In this document: in pieces, positions 24,924 through 33,035 of the stretch | Layout of the letters: each line of letters starts with the position of its first letter | Numbering within the stretch: position 1 is the first letter of the stretch | NCBI GenBank assembly: GCA_963725315.1 | Contig: CAVRYA010000001.1 | Span: forward strand, 310,001 to 374,000 | Source: JBBRHQ01 sp963725315 | GTDB taxonomy: Bacteria > Actinomycetota > Thermoleophilia > Solirubrobacterales > 70-9 | Reading direction: 5' to 3' | Length of the DNA stretch: 64,000 bases | The notes under the pieces: generated by a model | The model's database searches: none | The model's input: the letters and a program-made list of their open reading frames with translations, nothing else | What the model was told of the DNA's origin: nothing | Made by a program: the position numbers and the translations under genes

Positions 24924-26353
24924 TCGCCTTCCCCCTCTTCCGTGGATTCGTCTTCGACCCTGACCCCGAGGCTCCCGTCGGCGAACCTGAGCCGCAGCCG
25001 CTGCGTGGCCCGCGCCTCGGCGGCACTGGTCACCGGCTCCCCGCCCCCGGTCTCGGCCAGCGCGTAGCCGCGCTCCAGGGTGCGCTCGGGGTCGTGGGCG
25101 CGCAGCGCCACACGGGTCCGCTCGAGCCCCTCGTGGCGGCGGCGAAGCCCGGCGGCGGCGGAGCGCCCGACGCCCTCGACCCGCCTGCGCTGCGAGTGGC
25201 GCTCGGCTTCCAGGGCGGCCGCGGCGCGATCGGCCGCCCGGCGCAGGACGACGAGGGCGATCCGGCGCTGCCCGGCTCGACGCTCTCGCAGCCCGCGGTC
25301 CGCCGCCGCCCGGATCTCCCGCGTCCTCTGGTTCAGCACCGCGCGCTCGCGGCGAAGCGCCCGCTCGGGGACGCGGGCGAGCGCGGCGAGGTGGCGGGCC
25401 CTGCCGGCGACCGCGGTCTGAGCGGCGCGGCGGAGGGTCGCCCCGCTTCGCCGCATCGATCGCCGCGCCTCCACGCAGTCCAGCGGCACCGCCTCCTCGG
25501 CCGCGTGGGTCGGGGTCGAGCAGCAGACCGCGGCGACGTCGTCGATCAGGGTCGAGTCGCGCTGGTGCCCGACTGCGCTGATCACCGGCACCCGCAGCAT
25601 CGCCACCGTGCGGCAGAGGGTCTCGTCGCAGAAGGCCCAGAGGTCGGCGAGGCTGCCGCCGCCCCTGGAGACGACGATCGCCTCGACCTCCCCGATCCCG
25701 GCGAGGTCGCTGATCGCCGTGGTGATCGCCGGCGCCGCCCTGCGGTCCTGGACCGGGGCGAATGCCCAGACGATCGTTCCCCGCCATCCCCGCCGCTCCA
25801 GTCCGGCGAGCAGGTCCTGCCGGGCGGCGCCCCCCTCCGCCGTGACCACCCCGATCGTCTTCGGCAGCAGCGGCCGCCTCAGCTCCTTCTGCGGCTCGAA
25901 CAGGCCCTCGGACTCGAGCTTGCGGCGAAGCGCCGCCAGCCGCGCCATCAGGTCGCCCTCCCCGGCGAGATGGACGTGGGTGGCGCGGAAGCTGAAGCTG
26001 GGCGAGGACTGGGCGCTGCCCGGGTAGTAGTCCGGGCCGCCCCCGACCACGACCGCGACCCCGTCGCGCAGCGCCCCCTCCGGCAGGTTGAGCTTTTCCA
26101 GGTCGGAGAGCCAGATCGAGCAGTTGACGGCCCCGTCGCCGTCGCGCAGGTCGAAGTAGGCCTGCACCCTGCCCTGGCTGAAGCCCGTGACCTCGCCGAT
26201 CAGCAGCACCCTGGCGCGCTTCCGCAGCTCCCGTTGCAGGACCCTCGCGTAGGCGCCGACCGGGAAGGGGCCGGGCAGGTCCGGCGCCCGCGACGCTTCC
26301 GCCTCGGCGGCGCCGAGCCCCTCCGCTTCGCCGGCTGTCGGTTCCTGGGCCAC
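24920..26353 (-). CDS. xseA: Exodeoxyribonuclease VII large subunit
   Basis: A 477-residue XseA. The N-terminal OB-fold reads VLLIGEVTGFSQGRVQAYFDLRD (split here: VLLIGEVTGFSQGR); the catalytic domain has PKTIGVVTAEGGAARQDLL, VVSRGGGSLADLWAF and ISAVGHQRDSTL; a long Arg/Ala-rich coiled coil (about 280-400) and a C-terminal ERGYALAETG follow. It is the nuclease subunit for single-strand DNA in repair. The GTG at 26353 is preferred because upstream sequence codes the divergent gamma-glutamylcyclotransferase-like gene. The intergenic gap is 22 bases, so promoters must overlap coding DNA. Confidence 0.93.
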   Translation of the reverse strand: MAQEPTAGEAEGLGAAEAEASRAPDLPGPFPVGAYARVLQRELRKRARVLLIGEVTGFSQGRVQAYFDLRDGDGAVNCSIWLSDLEKLNLPEGALRDGVAVVVGGGPDYYPGSAQSSPSFSFRATHVHLAGEGDLMARLAALRRKLESEGLFEPQKELRRPLLPKTIGVVTAEGGAARQDLLAGLERRGWRGTIVWAFAPVQDRRAAPAITTAISDLAGIGEVEAIVVSRGGGSLADLWAFCDETLCRTVAMLRVPVISAVGHQRDSTLIDDVAAVCCSTPTHAAEEAVPLDCVEARRSMRRSGATLRRAAQTAVAGRARHLAALARVPERALRRERAVLNQRTREIRAAADRGLRERRAGQRRIALVVLRRAADRAAAALEAERHSQRRRVEGVGRSAAAGLRRRHEGLERTRVALRAHDPERTLERGYALAETGGGEPVTSAAEARATQRLRLRFADGSLGVRVEDESTEEGEGE

Positions 26354-26375
26354 GGCGAGAGAATGACAGCAGACG

Positions 26376-26954
26376 ATGACCCCGATCGCCGTATTCGGAT
26401 ACGCGTCCCTCGTGGACCCCCGGAGCGCGGGCGCCACGATCGGTCGCCCGGTCCGCGGCGCTGCCGCCCGGCTGCCCGGCTGGCGGCGACGCTGGTCGCT
26501 GGTCCGCGACAACCTGCGCTCGGAGAAGACCTTCGCGATCGAGCCGGGAGGCGAGGTCCCGCCCTTCGTCCTCGGCCTCAACCTCGAGCCGGCGCCGGGG
26601 GCGTCCGCGGCGGTGAACGGCGTGCTGATCGAGGTCAGCGAGGCCGAGCTCGAGCGCCTCGACCTGCGCGAGATTCGCTACGACCGCCTCGACGTCACCG
26701 AGGCGATCCTCGCCGACCACGGCTTCGATTCGATCGTCACCTACGTCGCCAAGCAGAGTCACTTCCGCGCGGAGCCGCCGGGTGGAGCGGTGATCCTCAG
26801 CCACTACGCGAGCACGGTGCGGGCCGGGTTCGCCGGGCGCGGGGAGGCCGAGCTCGAGGCCTACCTGGAGTCCACCGACCCCCATCCGGTGAGGGTTGTC
26901 GACGGGGTCCTGATCCGCGACGAGATCCCGCCCGGCAACCCCCGCGCCTGGTGA
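26376..26954 (+). CDS. Gamma-glutamylcyclotransferase-like (AIG2/GGCT fold) protein
   Basis: A 192-residue protein starting MTPIAVFGYASLVDPRSA; the FGYASL loop is the substrate-binding signature of the gamma-glutamylcyclotransferase fold. A glutamate in AVNGVLIEVSEAELERLD lies where the family's catalytic acid and D.E.....Y.R pattern are found (LDLREIRYDRLDV). Such enzymes release 5-oxoproline from gamma-glutamyl amines or peptides; many bacterial ones remain uncharacterised. It is divergent from xseA and its stop is 8 bases from the end of the convergent HxlR regulator. Confidence 0.78.
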   Translation: MTPIAVFGYASLVDPRSAGATIGRPVRGAAARLPGWRRRWSLVRDNLRSEKTFAIEPGGEVPPFVLGLNLEPAPGASAAVNGVLIEVSEAELERLDLREIRYDRLDVTEAILADHGFDSIVTYVAKQSHFRAEPPGGAVILSHYASTVRAGFAGRGEAELEAYLESTDPHPVRVVDGVLIRDEIPPGNPRAW

Positions 26955-26961
26955 GGAGACC

Positions 26962-27315
26962 CTAGAGGTCCCAGCGCTGCGCCCAGGCCTTCAGCTCGGC
27001 GAGGGCGGTCTTCAGGTCGGCCCCCTTCTCGGTCAGCTCGTAGCTGACCCGAACCGGGCTCCCGGGCTCGACCGTGCGCTCCACCAAGCCCTCCTCCTCG
27101 AGCTCGCGCAGCCGCTGCGAGAGGAGGCGGTCGGAGAGGCCGGGCACGGCGCGGCAGAGCTCCCCGAATCGCATCGGGCCCTCGGCGAGGGCGGCGAGGA
27201 TGGCGCCGGCCCAGCGCCTGCCGACCAGCTCGATCGCGGCGTGGAATTGCGGGCAGACCTCCTCCCCCTCCGCTGTGGGCACGCCAGGACGATCTGCGCT
27301 CGCCGGTCTCCCCAT
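26962..27315 (-). CDS. HxlR-family winged-helix transcriptional regulator
   Basis: A 117-residue HxlR/MarR-like regulator. The core reads FHAAIELVGRRWAGAILAAL, MRFGELCRAVPGLSDRLLSQRLRELEEEGLVER (recognition helix in the middle; shortened in quotes as LSDRLLSQRLREL) and YELTEKG. A Cys just before the domain (EEVCPQF) is where redox-sensing HxlR proteins carry their sensor residue. These dimers repress genes nearby or for stress response. No obvious target palindrome is seen next to it. Confidence 0.88.
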   Translation of the reverse strand: MGRPASADRPGVPTAEGEEVCPQFHAAIELVGRRWAGAILAALAEGPMRFGELCRAVPGLSDRLLSQRLRELEEEGLVERTVEPGSPVRVSYELTEKGADLKTALAELKAWAQRWDL

Positions 27316-27446
27316 CGCCTCCCCGGACCTTACCGACCGCGCATCTCCGGGCCGAAGGCAAGGCTAGGGGGGCCATAGGCCCCCTAACGTGCAGTTCGGC
27401 GAGGGTGGCCACGAGAACGGCCACGGGAACCCCGGAACGCCTCGGG

Positions 27447-28589
27447 TCAGCCGGTGCAGGGGCCGGTGTCGACCGGGCCGTGCACCTCGCCCAGCGCCGA
27501 GCGGACCACCTCGTTGGGCACCGCGAAGCCCCCCTTGGGGCCGCTGGTGGTCGCGGCGAAGACGGTGCCGAGAACGCGGCCGCGGGAATCGACCACCGGG
27601 CCGCCGGAGTTGCCGCTGCGGACCTCGCCCCGCAGCGAGCTGATCTGGCGGCGCAGCGGGCCGTGCCCGTAGGCGTCCTGGCTGATCACATCGCTGGTCT
27701 CGCCGAAGCGCGCCGGGGAGATCGTGAACGGCCCGTTCCCGGGGTATCCGAGGACAGCCGCCCCGGTGCCGGAGTCGGCCCGGGCGGCGAAGCGCAGCGC
27801 CGGGACGTCGAGGCCGACCTGGAGCACGGCAAGGTCGTTGGCGGGGTCGTAGTGGACCGGGGTCGCGTCGAGGGTCGCCCCCGACTGGGTGACGACCGAG
27901 GTGTCGTCCTCGCCGGCGACGACGTGGGCGTTGGTGACCACCAATCCGGGAGCCGCCATCCAGCCCGAGCCCTCGATGCCGAGCCCGCAGGCCGTGCCCA
28001 GCACCTTGAAGACCGAGTTGCCGGCCCGGCGGACGTCGGGGTTCGCCGAGATCGAGGAGTTCGGTGCGCCGACGGCGGTCGACGGGCCGTTGACCGAGGG
28101 GGCCGGATCGACTCGGTCCAGCGCCTTGAGGATCGGCCCCGACGGCGGCAGCGCGTCGTTGAGGCTGCGCAGGATCAGCGAGCGCTGGACGTCGCCGCGC
28201 AGCTCGGCCGCGCCGGGAGCGTGCAGGGCGACGGCGCCGAACACCCAGATCATCCCCAGGGCGGCGGAGGCGATCAGCACGGCCCCGCCGGCGCCGTCGG
28301 CGAGGTGCGACGCGGGACCGCGGATCACCCTCGAGCGCAGCCCGTGGGCGAAGGCCTCGAGGGTGACGGCGATCAGCGAGCCGACCAGCAGAGCCCCCAT
28401 CGCCGCGCAGAGCGGCGCGTAGGGCGACTCGGAACCCTGGTTGAGGATCCACGGTCCGACCCGGCTGCCGAGGAAGGCGCCGAGGCCGAAGCCGAGCAGG
28501 GTGAGGGCGCCGACGATCAGCCCCTGCTGGTAGCCCCAGAAGGCCAGAGCCACGATGAAGGCGAGTATCCCCCAGTCCAGGACGGTCAA
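27447..28589 (-). CDS. MarP-like membrane serine protease (CvpA-type N-terminus)
   Basis: A 380-residue protein. Four membrane segments in the first 130 residues (GILAFIVALAFWGYQQG, GALTLLGFGLGAFLG, AMGALLVGSLIAVTL, AVLIASAALGMIWVFG) resemble CvpA; an extracellular linker precedes a chymotrypsin-like domain with H222 (VVTNAHVV), D252 (PANDLAVL) and S328 (SGNSGGP). In mycobacteria, MarP protects against acid and oxidative stress by processing cell-wall hydrolases. The TTG start (LTVLDWGIL) is chosen from where the first membrane segment begins; longer frames enter the divergent PBP promoter. Confidence 0.9.
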   Translation of the reverse strand: MTVLDWGILAFIVALAFWGYQQGLIVGALTLLGFGLGAFLGSRVGPWILNQGSESPYAPLCAAMGALLVGSLIAVTLEAFAHGLRSRVIRGPASHLADGAGGAVLIASAALGMIWVFGAVALHAPGAAELRGDVQRSLILRSLNDALPPSGPILKALDRVDPAPSVNGPSTAVGAPNSSISANPDVRRAGNSVFKVLGTACGLGIEGSGWMAAPGLVVTNAHVVAGEDDTSVVTQSGATLDATPVHYDPANDLAVLQVGLDVPALRFAARADSGTGAAVLGYPGNGPFTISPARFGETSDVISQDAYGHGPLRRQISSLRGEVRSGNSGGPVVDSRGRVLGTVFAATTSGPKGGFAVPNEVVRSALGEVHGPVDTGPCTG

Positions 28590-28648
28590 GGGGCAAATGA
28601 AACCACGCGCTCCGGCCCCGCCTCGGCAGGCACTATTTTTTGCGGCCC

Positions 28649-30379
28649 GTGAACCGCCTCCCGCCCGAGGTAGTGCGCCGGCGTCGCCTCCTGACCCGCG
28701 CACTGCCGCTCGCCGTGCTCGCCAGCGCTTCGTTCATCGCCGGCGCCGCCACGGGGATCCCGCCCACTCCGGAGAAGGACGCGGCCAAGCGCTTCACCGA
28801 GGCCTGGGCGCGGGGCGACTTCGACGCGATGCGCGCCGAGCTCAACCCCGCCTCGCGCAAGGCGATCGGCAAGAGCGAGTTCGTCGACGACTACATGCGG
28901 GCGCAGGAGACGGCGACGCTGCGCTCGATCGATCCCGATCAGCCAGGAGACCCCTCGTCCGAGGACGGCACGACCGTCGTACGTGTGCCGATGACGATGC
29001 GAACGATCGCCTTCGGCGAGATCGAGCAGGAGCTGGCGCTGCCGTACTCCGACGGCGGCATCGCCTGGGAGGAGAGCCTGGTCTTCCCCGGCCTGGCCAA
29101 GGGCGACGAGCTGCGCAGCTCCGTCCAGCTCGCCCCGCGTGCCCCGATCTTCGCCCGCGACGGCTCGGCCCTCGCCGAGGGGCCCGCGGAGGCCCGCAGC
29201 CACCCGCTGGGCAGCGAGGCGATCGACGTCACCGGCGAGGTCGGAGCCGCGGACCCCGATGACCGCGAGCGGCTCGCCGCCGAGGGATACCCGCCCGGGA
29301 CGCCGGTCGGGATCAGCGGCGTCGAGCAGGCCTTCAACTCCCGCCTCGCGGGCAAGCCCGGCGGCGAGCTGCTGGCCGACAGCGGCGCGGGCCAGCCGAG
29401 GGTCCTGGGAAGCTCGAAGCCGGAAAAGGGCGAGGCGGTGAAGACGACGATCGACCCGACCCTGCAGAGCGCCGCGGTGAGCGGCCTGGCCGGGCGCTCC
29501 GGCGGGGTCGCGGTGCTCGACGCCCGCAGCGGCGCCGTGCGGGCACTGGCCGGGCAGGCCTTCTCCGCCCCCCAGCCCCCCGGCTCCACCTTCAAGGTGA
29601 TCACCACCACCGCCGCCCTGCAGGCGGACGCGGTCTCCCTCGACGACACCTTCCCCTACACCAGCGGGGTCAACGTCGGCGGGCGCTTCATCTCCAACGC
29701 CCACGGGGAGGTCTGCGGCGGGGACTTCCGCACCGCCTTCGCCGAGTCCTGCAACGCGGTCTTCGCGCCGCTCGGCCCCAAGGTCGGCAACGACGCCCTG
29801 GTCGGGACCGCCGAGCGCTACGGCTTCAACCAGAAGCCGACGCTGTATGACGCGAGCGCGACAGCCGCGGTGGACCCTCCCGAGCCGAGCATCCCGGCCG
29901 ACGTCGGCGATGACCTCGATCTCGGGGTCAGCGCGATCGGGCAGGGAGAGGTGCTCTCGACTCCGCTGGAGATGGCGAGCGTGGCCCAGACCGTCGCCAA
30001 CCACGGGGTCCGGGTGCCGACCCCCCTGGTGGTGAAGAAGGAGCTGCGGACGGACGCGGGCCCGACCCGGGTGATGTCGAAGAAGATCTCCGACCAGCTC
30101 AACGAGCTGATGGTCGGCGTGGTCACCGGCGGCACCGGGACCGCCGGCGCGATCCCCGAGGCGCAGGTCGCGGGCAAGACCGGGACCGCGGAGCTGGGCC
30201 CCGAGCCCGGCCAGGAGGGCCTGCCCAACCCGGAGCAGATAGTGGACGCCTGGTTCACCGCCTTCGCCCCCTCGAAGAAGGCGAAGCTGGCGGTGGCCGT
30301 GATGCTGATCGACGCCGGCGCCGACGGCGGCACGGTCGCCGCCCCGGTCGCCGCCCAGGTGCTCTCGGCCGGGCTCTGA
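28649..30379 (+). CDS. Penicillin-binding protein (class B transpeptidase)
   Basis: A 576-residue membrane-anchored transpeptidase. After a short basic segment comes a single N-terminal hydrophobic anchor (LPLAVLASASFIAGAATG), then a MecA-N/NTF2-like domain (about 35-140) and a dimerisation region. The catalytic domain has S313xxK316 (PPGSTFKV), S367-C-N369 (AESCNAVF) and K510-T-G-T (GKTGTAE), the three penicillin-binding motifs. It cross-links peptidoglycan outside the membrane. The NTF2-like domain links it to PBP2a/PbpA-type enzymes. GTG 28649 follows the TATTTT box at about 28634, so the transcript may have almost no leader. Confidence 0.92.
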   Translation: MNRLPPEVVRRRRLLTRALPLAVLASASFIAGAATGIPPTPEKDAAKRFTEAWARGDFDAMRAELNPASRKAIGKSEFVDDYMRAQETATLRSIDPDQPGDPSSEDGTTVVRVPMTMRTIAFGEIEQELALPYSDGGIAWEESLVFPGLAKGDELRSSVQLAPRAPIFARDGSALAEGPAEARSHPLGSEAIDVTGEVGAADPDDRERLAAEGYPPGTPVGISGVEQAFNSRLAGKPGGELLADSGAGQPRVLGSSKPEKGEAVKTTIDPTLQSAAVSGLAGRSGGVAVLDARSGAVRALAGQAFSAPQPPGSTFKVITTTAALQADAVSLDDTFPYTSGVNVGGRFISNAHGEVCGGDFRTAFAESCNAVFAPLGPKVGNDALVGTAERYGFNQKPTLYDASATAAVDPPEPSIPADVGDDLDLGVSAIGQGEVLSTPLEMASVAQTVANHGVRVPTPLVVKKELRTDAGPTRVMSKKISDQLNELMVGVVTGGTGTAGAIPEAQVAGKTGTAELGPEPGQEGLPNPEQIVDAWFTAFAPSKKAKLAVAVMLIDAGADGGTVAAPVAAQVLSAGL

Positions 30380-30421
30380 GAGCTGGGCCTCTCGAGCCGG
30401 GCCGGGAGGCGCGCCAATCGT

Positions 30422-30760
30422 CTAGGAAGCGGGAAAGCTGAGCGCGACCGCGATCGCGACCAGGATCCCGCCGCACACCGCCAGCAGCCCGCCGAAGCTC
30501 TCCACCGCGAAGGAGACCGCTATCCCGGCCAGGGTGAGGAGCGCCCCGGCCGCGAGCACCTCCCACCAGCGCCCGGCCCGGCCGCCCGCGGAGGCATACG
30601 GCGCCGAGACCACGACCCCGGCGACCATCGCACCGAGGCCGGCGAGCCTGCCGGGAAGGCCGAGGAGGTTGACGAGCACGAGAACCGCCCCGATCCCGGC
30701 CAGGCCCAATCCCAGCCGCAGGGTCCGCTCAGATGTCGAGATCGATGCTGGCGGGGCCAT
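30422..30760 (-). CDS. Small membrane protein, unknown function
   Basis: A 112-residue protein with four hydrophobic segments: LGLGLAGIGAVLVLVNLLGL, LGAMVAGVVVSAP, VLAAGALLTLAGIAVSFAV and LLAVCGGILVAIAVALSF. Loops are short, with a GGRAGRWW patch between the second and third. No family is recognised. Its start lies 32 bases inside the end of the upstream lipoprotein gene, which suggests coupling; a start further in would shorten the N-terminus without touching the first membrane segment. Confidence 0.6.
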   Translation of the reverse strand: MAPPASISTSERTLRLGLGLAGIGAVLVLVNLLGLPGRLAGLGAMVAGVVVSAPYASAGGRAGRWWEVLAAGALLTLAGIAVSFAVESFGGLLAVCGGILVAIAVALSFPAS

Positions 30761-31283
30761 CTGTCCCCGGGATCACGAACTGCAGCGGGCGGTTCTCCGC
30801 CGCGGCGTCCGGGATCTCGAAGAGGACCAGGGAGGCCCCGATCGGCCCGACCTGGGGCGTGGAGTCGAGCGCCGGCGCGACGTCCTCGGGCCCGATCGAG
30901 CCCCCGAGCGGCAGCGCGTAGATGCTGTCGCTGGCCAGCGAGGTGAACTCCTGGTCCTCTGTGTCGACGACCTTGAACTCCCCGGGGATCGGCTCATGCC
31001 GATCATGGGATTTGTTGATGATCTGCACGAACACCCCCAGGTAGGCGCCGTCGGCCGGAGGCGGAGCCTGGCCGACCAGGTACTCGTGATCCTCGATGTC
31101 GTGGGGGTTGAGGAAGCGTGAGAAGACGACGTTGTACTGGAGGTTGCCGAGGCTCACCGGCTCGCCCTCCGCCAGCCCGGTCTTCTCCTCAGAGGAGGAG
31201 CCGCAGGCCGCGATCGCGAGTGAGAGCCCGACGGCGAGCAGGGCAGCGGCCAGCGCGCGCAGGGGTCGGCGACGGTCGGTCAT
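30729..31283 (-). CDS. Lipoprotein with DUF4352-like domain
   Basis: A 184-residue exported lipoprotein. The signal peptide (RRPLRALAAALLAVGLSLAIAAC; lipobox AIAAC) ends at the lipid-modified Cys27. The mature part has a strand-rich domain: NLQYNVVFSRFLN, YLGVFVQIINKS, FKVVDTEDQEFTSL and LVLFEIPDAAAEN, the DUF4352/telokin-like pattern of extracellular immunoglobulin-like folds. Function unknown. It is followed by a small membrane protein (overlap 32 bases) and preceded by an SRPBCC protein in the same direction. Confidence 0.78.
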   Translation of the reverse strand: MTDRRRPLRALAAALLAVGLSLAIAACGSSSEEKTGLAEGEPVSLGNLQYNVVFSRFLNPHDIEDHEYLVGQAPPPADGAYLGVFVQIINKSHDRHEPIPGEFKVVDTEDQEFTSLASDSIYALPLGGSIGPEDVAPALDSTPQVGPIGASLVLFEIPDAAAENRPLQFVIPGTDGPASIDLDI

Positions 31284-31298
31284 CGGCGCGCGATTCTA

Positions 31299-31817
31299 TT
31301 AGGGGACGCCGGTGGCGTAGCGGTTGCCTCCGGCCACGCCCACCGCCGGATGCGCCTCACCCGGCGCCTCGAGCAGGTCCCGCAGTCGCCGCATCGCGAT
31401 CTTCCAGTCGCGCTCGTACCAGACCGAGGCGCCGCCCAGCACCTCCTTGGCGCGGTCGAGCGGGTGGGTCGGCTCGGTCCAGTAGGTGACGCGAGCGGTG
31501 ATCAGCGGCCCCGGACCCTGCGTGAACTCCCACTCGGTCGCGGTCGGGATCCGGTTGGACCGCCCGCCGCGGCCCCGCTCGGAGATCCGCAGCGGCGGGG
31601 AGAGGGTTGTGATCGTCGTGTCGACCCAGACCGCCTGGGGTGGCGCGAAGATGCGGTAGCGGGCGCCCGCCCCGACGCCGGTCGACTCGACCCGCGAGAG
31701 GCGCAGGTCGGAGATGAAGTGGTCGGTGAACGCCGGGCGGTTGGCGAGGTCGGCGACGAACCGGTACGCGACCTCGCGCGGAACGTCCAGGTCCACCTCG
31801 GCACTCACGGGTCCCAT
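31299..31817 (-). CDS. SRPBCC-family (polyketide cyclase/START-like) protein
   Basis: A 172-residue protein with the START/Bet v1-like layout: an opening strand (VSAEVDLDVPREVAYRFVAD), a following helix (RPAFTDHFISD), several strands (VWVDTTITTLSPP, TEWEFTQGPGPLITARVTYW) and a long C-terminal helix (WYERDWKIAMRRLRDLL). The fold encloses a hydrophobic ligand cavity; the ligand is unknown. It reads into the lipoprotein gene with a 15-base gap, so they probably share a transcript. Confidence 0.8.
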   Translation of the reverse strand: MGPVSAEVDLDVPREVAYRFVADLANRPAFTDHFISDLRLSRVESTGVGAGARYRIFAPPQAVWVDTTITTLSPPLRISERGRGGRSNRIPTATEWEFTQGPGPLITARVTYWTEPTHPLDRAKEVLGGASVWYERDWKIAMRRLRDLLEAPGEAHPAVGVAGGNRYATGVP

Positions 31818-31903
31818 CCGGCGCGATTCTATGCGGCCTGGGGAGCGGAGCCGCGGGGTCGAAGCCGGCAGGAACCCCGCCCCGGCCGCAGAAGCATGCG
31901 GGC

Positions 31904-32164
31904 ATGGACGAGTATCGACGCTGCTCGGTCTGCGCCCGCACGCCCCTGGTCGGGGAGCAGGTCACCGTGATGCAGAACGGCCATCGCGAGGCCCTCGTCT
32001 GCGACCAGTGCCTCGGAGCGCCCCGGGCCGAGGCGCTCGGGGAGGCCGTGGGCTGCGAACGCGTCCGCAGCGCCGCGGGCGCCGCCAACGTCTCGCGGAT
32101 CTACCCGAGGCCGGTGGCCCCCCGCCCCGCGAAGCGCCCGGGTCGAGCCGGGGCCGCTGCCTAA
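31904..32164 (+). CDS. Small zinc-ribbon-like protein
   Basis: An 86-residue protein with two CxxC pairs, CSVCARTPLVGEQ and CDQCLG, about 27 residues apart, a spacing that would bind one zinc. A basic, proline-rich tail (RPVAPRPAKRPGRAG) follows. No family name can be given; many actinobacteria carry such short ribbon proteins of unknown role. It is divergent from the SRPBCC gene and upstream of the FHA gene, which also starts with a zinc ribbon. Confidence 0.6.
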   Translation: MDEYRRCSVCARTPLVGEQVTVMQNGHREALVCDQCLGAPRAEALGEAVGCERVRSAAGAANVSRIYPRPVAPRPAKRPGRAGAAA

Positions 32165-32198
32165 CCGCCGGAATTCCCCAAACTCCGGCCAAATCTCC

Positions 32199-32255
32199 CG
32201 AATTTCGAACGAATTTCCCGCTAATTACGGGTGCCGTTGGGCCAATTGGTCCAAC
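32199..32255. promoter_or_regulatory. Direct repeat and palindrome upstream of the FHA gene
   Basis: In an unusually AT-rich gap two signals are visible. CGAATTTC occurs twice with an 11-base period (32199-32206 and 32210-32217), which puts both copies on one face of the helix. Twenty bases on is a 20-base near-perfect palindrome GTTGGGCCAATTGGTCCAAC (32236-32255; one mismatched pair). Both are candidate protein-binding sites controlling the gene starting at 32321. No cognate regulator can be named. Confidence 0.45.
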
Positions 32256-32320
32256 CAAAGCCCCGGCGCTTGTGCGCACCGGTACGATTGCCAAGAACTA
32301 GAAACGGAGGAGAGACCCCA

Positions 32321-32884
32321 GTGATCAGCGCCGTTACCGAGTCGCACGAGACCGGGACATCCCCAGGCACGGGAACCTACTCCTGCACCCGCTGCGGCTC
32401 CCAGGTCTCCCTCGACCAGCTCGACCAGCTCCCCGATTGCCCCCACTGCGGTACCTCCAGCTTTCGCCGCTCCTCGATATTCGACCCGCCCTCCGACCCC
32501 GGTGAGCTGCGCAGCCGCACGGTGGAGTTCCTCCCGACCGACGGCCCGCCGGCGCCTCCCGAGTGGCTCGAGGAGGCCCGGGAGCGGCTTCCCGGAAGCG
32601 GGCGCTACCTGGTCTGCAGGGACCCCGACCTGGAGATCTTCCCGCTCGAGGAGGGGTGGACGCGAATCGGGCGCAGCGCCAGCGCCGACGTCCGCCTCGA
32701 TGACCCCTCGGTCTCCCGCAGGCACGCCCTGATCGTCTGGGAGGCGGGCGAGGAGCTGCGGGTGCTCGACGATCGCAGCCTCAACGGGATCTGGCTCAAC
32801 GGCGCCGTGGTCGACTGGGGCACGATCGCCGATGGCGACGAGCTGCTGATCGGCCGCTACCGGCTGTTCCTGCTCGCCGCCTAA
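32321..32884 (+). CDS. Zinc-ribbon and FHA-domain protein
   Basis: A 187-residue protein. The N-terminus has a zinc ribbon (YSCTRCGSQ and PDCPHCGTS). Residues 100-185 are a forkhead-associated domain, with the phosphothreonine-binding signature RIGRSASADVRLDDPSVSRRH (given here in part: GRSA, SVSRRH) and LNGIWLNGAVV. FHA domains bind phosphothreonine peptides and usually read out Ser/Thr kinase signalling in actinobacteria. No kinase gene is in the window. The GTG start follows GGAGGAGAG by 7 bases, a strong site; the longer frame would overlap the palindrome. Confidence 0.88.
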   Translation: MISAVTESHETGTSPGTGTYSCTRCGSQVSLDQLDQLPDCPHCGTSSFRRSSIFDPPSDPGELRSRTVEFLPTDGPPAPPEWLEEARERLPGSGRYLVCRDPDLEIFPLEEGWTRIGRSASADVRLDDPSVSRRHALIVWEAGEELRVLDDRSLNGIWLNGAVVDWGTIADGDELLIGRYRLFLLAA

Positions 32885-32911
32885 CGAATCCCCCCGCCGG
32901 CCCCCGGACGC

Positions 32912-32934
32912 GGAAGCGAGCGAGCAAGGCTTCC
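32912..32934. terminator. Hairpin after the FHA gene
   Basis: GGAAGC (32912-32917), an 11-base loop and GCTTCC (32929-32934) form a perfect six-pair stem 28 bases after the FHA stop. There is no T-run, so it would be a weak or factor-assisted terminator. A longer pairing of CCGCCGGCC near 32895 with GGCCGGCGG near 32970 could enclose it. Confidence 0.3.
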
Positions 32935-33035
32935 AGTGCTGATGATGCGAGCGAGCGCGAGCGAGGAGGCCGGCGGAAATTCGTTCTTGCCGCCCCCGCC
33001 GGGCTTAGCATGTCAGCCGAGCGCGGACCAGGCGA

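Noticed and set aside
24672..26885. 737-codon minus-strand frame covering xseA and more
   Set aside because: Only its last 83 codons are real (XseB). The rest is XseA read in the wrong frame.
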